Source: Blastomussa wellsi (taxonomy: Eukaryota > Cnidaria > Anthozoa > Scleractinia > Plerogyridae). Taken from it: DNA of 64,000 bases. The notes beneath the pieces are model-generated. The model made no database searches. It worked only from the letters and a program-made list of their open reading frames with translations, and was not told where the DNA came from. Each line of letters starts with the position of its first letter. Position 1 is the stretch's first letter. Made by a program: the position numbers and the translations under genes. Below, in pieces: positions 59,560 through 64,000 of this stretch. Location: assembly GCA_947652115.1 (NCBI GenBank), contig OX393561.1:2113318-2177317 (forward strand). Direction: 5' to 3'.

Positions 59560-60160
59560 AAGTCATCTAAAAAGTCTGTATTCTTGTGAAGGGATTCTAG
59601 AGCCTTGAACGCATGTGGACTGGTCTTAAAATATCGAAAGATATACGTGTTCTAATCCAAGATATGGCACTGGCATAAGACTCGCCGTTCTTACGGGAAC
59701 GTTTGTCCGCTAGGTTACTCAGCTGGAAAAGTTTGCATTCTTTCCCCATTCCTCTGTTCGTGCTAAAAACCAGGGGAGTAAACGATCCCATTTCCACATC
59801 AATAACTCTTTGTTGGTACTTATTTTTCTTCCCTTTCTCCTGCTCCTCGAAGATCGATTCTGCAGATTTGTTCTGGCTACACGTGCGAGTTCACATACGT
59901 AACACATACATCGAAGAATGCTGTAACTCCACGTCGCCAGAAACTTCCGGCCTTTATGTCAAGCCTAGCCTCAGGGCCAGTGACCGTGGATCTTAGGTCG
60001 AAAACCTCATTGTCGATCGGTAGGATATGGGGCTCTACCTCGACATTCTTGAAGACTTTGCTGAGCAGAGACGTAAGAAGATTCCGTATGCCATCGTGTC
60101 TTTGTGCAACAAAATCCCCTTACATGACAGTATCTACGCGCCATGGTTCGGCAAGTTAAT
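59560..60160 (-). pseudogene. Decayed mobile-element ORF with ARLDI..FFDV and SFTPLVF motifs
   Basis: On the minus strand, pieces in different frames read KGILLHKDTM, DNEVFDLRSTVTGPEARLDI, FFDVCVTYVNS, KKNKYQQRVIDVEMGSFTPL, GMGKECKLFQ and AISWIRTRISFDILR. I recall this order (C..KGGF..RHNE, ARLDI, FFDVRV, GSFTPLV, WIR.K.SF) from repetitive predicted proteins in cnidarian and other marine invertebrate genomes. The ARLDI/FDV spacing resembles a PD-(D/E)XK nuclease fold, but that is inference. Stops and frameshifts show that it is dead. Confidence 0.5.
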
Positions 60161-61313
60161 TGCTCCTGGGTCTCCGAGGATGTCCGTACTCGGTGGAATT
60201 TTTTTGTAACATGGAGTTACGTAGTCAACCGTTGTAAGGGTGTAAAGGGACTCTAGTCAATATTATAAACAGCGAAAACTACGAATAAGCCATTTAGTCA
60301 GTTAACTGTTAGAAAAAAAATGGACTTTGGTCAGTAAACAGCAAAAATAGAGATCAGTCAGTTACGATGACATAACTTTTATGTGCGGTAGACTCTCTAA
60401 AGTAGACTACGAGAAGTCTCTCTTTTTCCTCCTTCTGTGAAGCTAAAATGATATGTACTCGCTTACAAAGAAGTTGTGAGGAACCGGTATCTAAAGCCAC
60501 AGGCAGAGCGCGGGCTCGTGAATGTCACAAAATACGACAGAATAGGGGTCAAATAAGTCATGCAATCTTCAACAGGCCACTCAGAAGTGCAAAAGAAAGA
60601 AAAATGACGTATAAAGGCTATCTAGTGTTAGACATCTGATTTTAAAGTAAACTAGAATTTATATTTGTATCTAAAAATTGTTGTTATTTTCTCTCTTCTT
60701 TGATAAGCTATACACCACACCTAAAAATTTGCATGCGTGTTACCTTAAGACGTTTTTCAGATGTTGGTTTTTGTATGGTGCGTTGGAATCGGTGTCGCTT
60801 AGAGAATTTTATTCTAGTAGGTCTTAGCAAGTACGGCAGTATATTTTCGCCGTTTTCGGGTCAGTTTTCGTTGTATCCATGATGAGCTCGGTCTTCCAGG
60901 CACTCGGTGCAGTTTGTCATTTCCGTTCTATGCAGCCCCGGCATTATATTACAAATGTATGTCTCTGTATTTTGGGTTTTAGCTTGAATATTTAATTTCG
61001 CCTAGTTTAATTTTGTTTTGTTTGTGTTTATTTCAGTTTTCCGTACCGCATCTTGATGTAAATAAAATGGCATGTTAGAAATGTCACTGGGGTTGCTGGT
61101 GATCGTTCTCCGTCTTGTTAGCAGTTACAGACACCCTCATGTTTCTAAATTAATTTACCGTGAATTGTGTTGCTGTCACATTTCAGCGCAGTATTAAGGC
61201 GTGTACAGTTAATTCATATATATTTATATGTCTTCTTTCGCAAATAGACTTTTTATGGACACAATGTATTTTTCGTAATTTAGGCTCCTTTAATTGATTT
61301 TAAAGTACAAGTA

Positions 61314-62103
61314 TTAAAGTGCCTATGAAATAAAAAAAATGAGCTATTGAAAAATAAGCTTCTTGAAAGGCCTTTAAAAATGAAGAATAATGGCGTTCAC
61401 CTTTTTGTTATCTCGTTCCAGAGATATTCAAGAGTTTAGAATTATGCAAATTAGGTACTGATGATGTCAAGGTGTGATAGTATGGGTGCAAAGACACAAA
61501 ATATACCATATCTCTGGAAGTAATAATGAAATGAAATTGAAACTTGGTGAGCATGTTATAGCCTAAGAAATTGATCAGATGGTGTCTATTTTGGTGTTGC
61601 TATGGCAACACATCCGGTTCTTAATAATATATACAGGAATAATCATTCCTGTATTTGATTTTAGCAAACATCGTCTACTTCCCAAAGGTTAATTAGTAGA
61701 GCTATTGAAATATGGCCATTGTTTACGCTTGAGATGGGATCAATCATTTGCCCAATTCAGTCACAAATAAGTGATATTTGATTTAAAGAGGAAAAAGACC
61801 GGAACCAAGATTGTTGCCAGAGCAGCATCAAAATATGTATCAACAGGTGCATTTCTTAGGGTGCAATGTGCTTGCAAAGTTCCAATTGCATTGTGTAATT
61901 ACTTGCAGAGATATGCCATATTTTGTGCTTTTACACCCATAGTATCACACCTTATGACGTCATCAGTATCTAACTTGCATAATATAAAAATCTCGAATAT
62001 CTCTGGAACGAGAGGAGATATCACAAAAAGGAAACCACCATTTTTCCTCATTTTAAAAGGCCTTTTAAATAAGCTTATTTTTAAATAGCTCGTTTTTTCC
62101 ATT
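61314..62103. mobile_element. ~0.8-kb element with ~200-bp terminal inverted repeats
   Basis: The left arm (61314-61530) and right arm (61890-62103) share, in reverse complement, AAATAAGCTT, AAAGGCCTTT, ATCTCGTTCCAGAGATATTC, ATGATGTCAAGGTGTGATA-like and ATATGGTATATTTTGTG-like blocks. The ~360-bp core has no intact ORF. The outer word AAAGTGCCTAT is the same as in the element at 10337. Confidence 0.75.
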
Positions 62104-62872
62104 CCGGTTTTTTTAAAGTAGGGTTTGGTAAAGTTAAAGAAACTTGGATAGATCACTGTATACTTTAGTAAAACGAAATAGATATATACTATAGTTATTA
62201 CTGTTATTATTACATATTATAAAAATAATGCGACAAACCTTTATTTACAATTCAAAGAAACTACACTAAATTTAGTAACAATCATTGAAAAATTTAAAAA
62301 GACTACTGTACTAATAGCGAGATGACGAGAAAAGTCTAGCCTTATAATTATAATAAGCCTTATTATAATAATTAACAAGGATAAATTCTGGCAAAAAATA
62401 TAAAAGCTAATAATTATTAATAATAATAATATGTCCAGTACTTTCGCGGGAAGGATTCTGTCATCGCTTTTGCTCATTGGAAGGCTTGGGTTTTACTGAG
62501 GCGGCCTCCCTATAAACAGCCATTCACGCCAAATTTATCCTTTGCAGCATCATATTTAAGGGAGATTTCCCTTTGTTTAGAACTACTTAAACAAATTCAG
62601 TTTTTAGCGGCTAAATGGTTAGTTTTTCCAGAAGCCGGGCAAGCATCAGTTCGCATGGTTTAGTCTGGGTTGCTCTCCTAGCGCGGAAATTAAAAAGTTT
62701 GTATTCTGGAACCCAAAAGCTGCGAATATCTTTGTTTTTAAGACTAGTTTGGATCCTTTCTAGAATCCCTCTTACGCGGTCTCCAAGCTTATCTGTCCTC
62801 CAGTTGGAATCCTCTGGAAATTCACACCATTCGTGAAAGAACATTGTCTTAAGTACATATGAGTGGCATGCC

Positions 62873-63288
62873 CATGTAATATGATACGAGGCTTCTTCGT
62901 CGTCAGGATCTTCCAAGAGGCGCAGGTCTTGTTCGTTTGTCTTTCGTAGAACTTTAAGAACTTTAAGTACCACCTTGTGCATGAGGTTAGGGTTCTCACA
63001 GATTCTTTTCAGAACAATACCCTCAGCAACTGAAAAAGATAATCCCCAACAAGGTCGAGGTTTTCCCGATTCTCCAATGCCATGTAATATGATACGAGGC
63101 TTCTTCGTCGTCAGGATCTTCCAAGAGGGACAGGCCTTGTTCGTTTTTCTTTCGTAGAACTGTATGAACTTTAAGTACCACCTTGTGCATGAGGTTAGGG
63201 TTCTCACAGATTCTTTTCAGAACAATACCCTCAGCAACTGAAAAAGATAATCCCCAACAAGGTCGAGGTTTTCCCGATTCTCCAATGG
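62873..63288. repeat. 208-bp direct tandem duplication inside the cGAS-like gene
   Basis: Copies 62873-63080 and 63081-63288 differ at only a handful of positions, mainly around 62920-62960 and 63128-63168. Each encodes the WGLSFSVAE to ASYHITW stretch. 208 is not a multiple of three, so the second copy is in another frame. Confidence 0.85.
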
Positions 63289-63360
63289 TAGACGCCACAA
63301 GATGATACCCCGCACGAAAAGCCATTTTAAACCCTTCATACCCGGGATGTTCACTATTTA

Positions 63361-63533
63361 TATAATTTGGTTTTATCAACTGGGTTGATAATGTCAATTG
63401 GCCACCGTAAAGAGATTCAAGTGCTGACGTTTCGAGCGCCCTCCGACGCTCGAAACGTCAGCACTTGAATCTCTTTACGGTGGCCAATTGACATTATCAA
63501 CCCAGTTGATAAAACCAAATTATCTTGTTATAC

Positions 63534-63574
<41 letters not shown>

Positions 63575-63580
63575 TCCTCT
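63361..63580 (-). mobile_element. Foldback element family C, copy 2, inserted in the cGAS-like coding sequence
   Basis: The arms 63361-63438 and 63444-63523 are almost perfect inverted repeats. The tail 63524-63580 matches copy 1. GTTCACTATTTA is duplicated at 63349-63360 and 63581-63592. The element lies in the same sense as the host frame. Taking it out together with one duplicate restores DIQIRLNSE joined to HPGYEGF. On the minus strand GAG|GTAAGT (donor at 63573) and AAATAG (acceptor at 63354) would bound a 220-nt intron that also keeps the frame. Confidence 0.8.
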
Positions 63581-64000
63581 GTTCACTATTTAGTCGTATT
63601 TGTATATCTGATGCGGCTGGCCATCCATTCATTTTGATACATAAAGCTAGATCTATGGCTATTTCATAGTCGAGGTACTTACTTCCATTCCATTGTACTT
63701 TGATCGTGATGGGAATCTTCCGAAGCACAACATCAACACGTTCTGCTATCTTTTCGTGCTGCTTTTTACGTCGTAAGCCTCGGAACACTTTGAAAACGAA
63801 AAATCCCCTGCGGCTGATGTTGGAACGTGTCTTTACTTCCCGTAACGCCTTCACGACAAGTCCCTCAAATCTTTTCAAAAGCACATCAGGCTTAAGATTG
63901 TCTCTCTTCGAAATGAAGTGTTGCTCGAGATACGAACGGCGAACTTCTGCGTTAGCAACTTGAACATGGACATATCCTGGGTCGGGAACCGGCCGGAGGG

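Larger units (their letters stand above)
55579..62610. other. Intergenic region between BICC1 and the cGAS-like gene
   Basis: The genes converge here. The region includes the BICC1 3' UTR, whose end is not defined. AATAAA-like words occur near 56907 and 57690, but neither is compelling. It holds two MITE-like elements, a minisatellite, a tRNA-like unit, a decayed ORF and a 0.8-kb inverted-repeat element. I see no further gene. The stretches 55980-57720 and 60200-61300 hold nothing I can identify. Confidence 0.6.
62611..64000 (-). pseudogene. Mab-21/cGAS-like receptor family gene, C-terminal part, disrupted
   Basis: cGAS-like receptors are Mab-21-fold nucleotidyltransferases that make cyclic-dinucleotide second messengers on sensing nucleic acid, feeding STING. 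Reading from the right edge: GYVHVQV, SYLEQHF, RGFFVFKVFRGL, KIPITIKVQW, YEIAIDLALCI, MNGWP, the foldback insertion, WGLSFSVAEGIVLK, LMHKVVLK, ASYHITWACHSYVLKTMFFH, FPEDSNW, LGDRV and FWVPEYKLF. IAIDLAL would hold the third catalytic Asp of cGAS. WP, W.LSFS.AE, SYH..T.FFH and F.PE..LF match the cGAS core and helical lobe. The N-terminal GS/E.D half lies outside. A 208-bp tandem duplication shifts the frame, so the full protein cannot be read through. An intact frame of 198 codons remains at 62611-63207. The cGAS zinc ribbon is absent. It could also be a catalytically inactive Mab-21 protein. Confidence 0.7.

Overview
The window looks like nuclear DNA of an anthozoan cnidarian, most likely a stony coral. 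It holds intron-rich animal genes with small exons and canonical GT-AG junctions. The A+T-rich introns are crowded with short foldback and terminal-inverted-repeat elements, tRNA-derived SINEs and decayed LINE, Penelope-like and hAT pieces. I read exons by eye from splice sites, reading frame and recalled family similarity. No alignment or search was run, and the exact species is not determined.

Layout. (1) 1-8526, minus strand: the first four coding exons of a phosphatidate cytidylyltransferase (CDP-diacylglycerol synthase, CDS1/CDS2 type). The gene runs off the left edge. (2) 8899-23498, plus strand: a complete 14-exon gene for the RNA polymerase III subunit RPC4 (POLR3D), predicted 408 aa. 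Its start codon lies 372 bp from that of the lipid gene, head to head, so the two probably share a promoter. (3) 23499-29951: intergenic, mostly inverted-repeat elements, ending in a compact CRE/E-box/CCAAT cluster. (4) 29952-55578, plus strand: a complete 30-exon Bicaudal-C gene (BICC1), predicted 967 aa, with KH domains, a conserved linker motif and a C-terminal SAM domain. All 30 exons join in phase, and one intron is of the rare GC-AG type. (5) 55579-62610: intergenic, with a MITE near the BICC1 stop, tandem repeats, a decayed retroelement ORF and a ~0.8 kb element with long terminal inverted repeats. (6) 62611-64000, minus strand: the C-terminal part of a Mab-21/cGAS-like receptor gene, open at the right edge. 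It carries a 208-bp frameshifting tandem duplication and a foldback insertion that could behave as a new intron.

The genes serve separate housekeeping or developmental roles: phospholipid synthesis, tRNA/5S transcription, RNA-binding post-transcriptional control, and possible innate immune nucleotide signalling. Only the lipid and Pol III genes look physically coupled. The most unusual signals are the intron-like foldback insertion in the cGAS-like gene and its second copy in POLR3D, a tRNA-Tyr-like gene with an intron inside a BICC1 intron, and a Penelope-like relic followed by a partial hammerhead-like motif.
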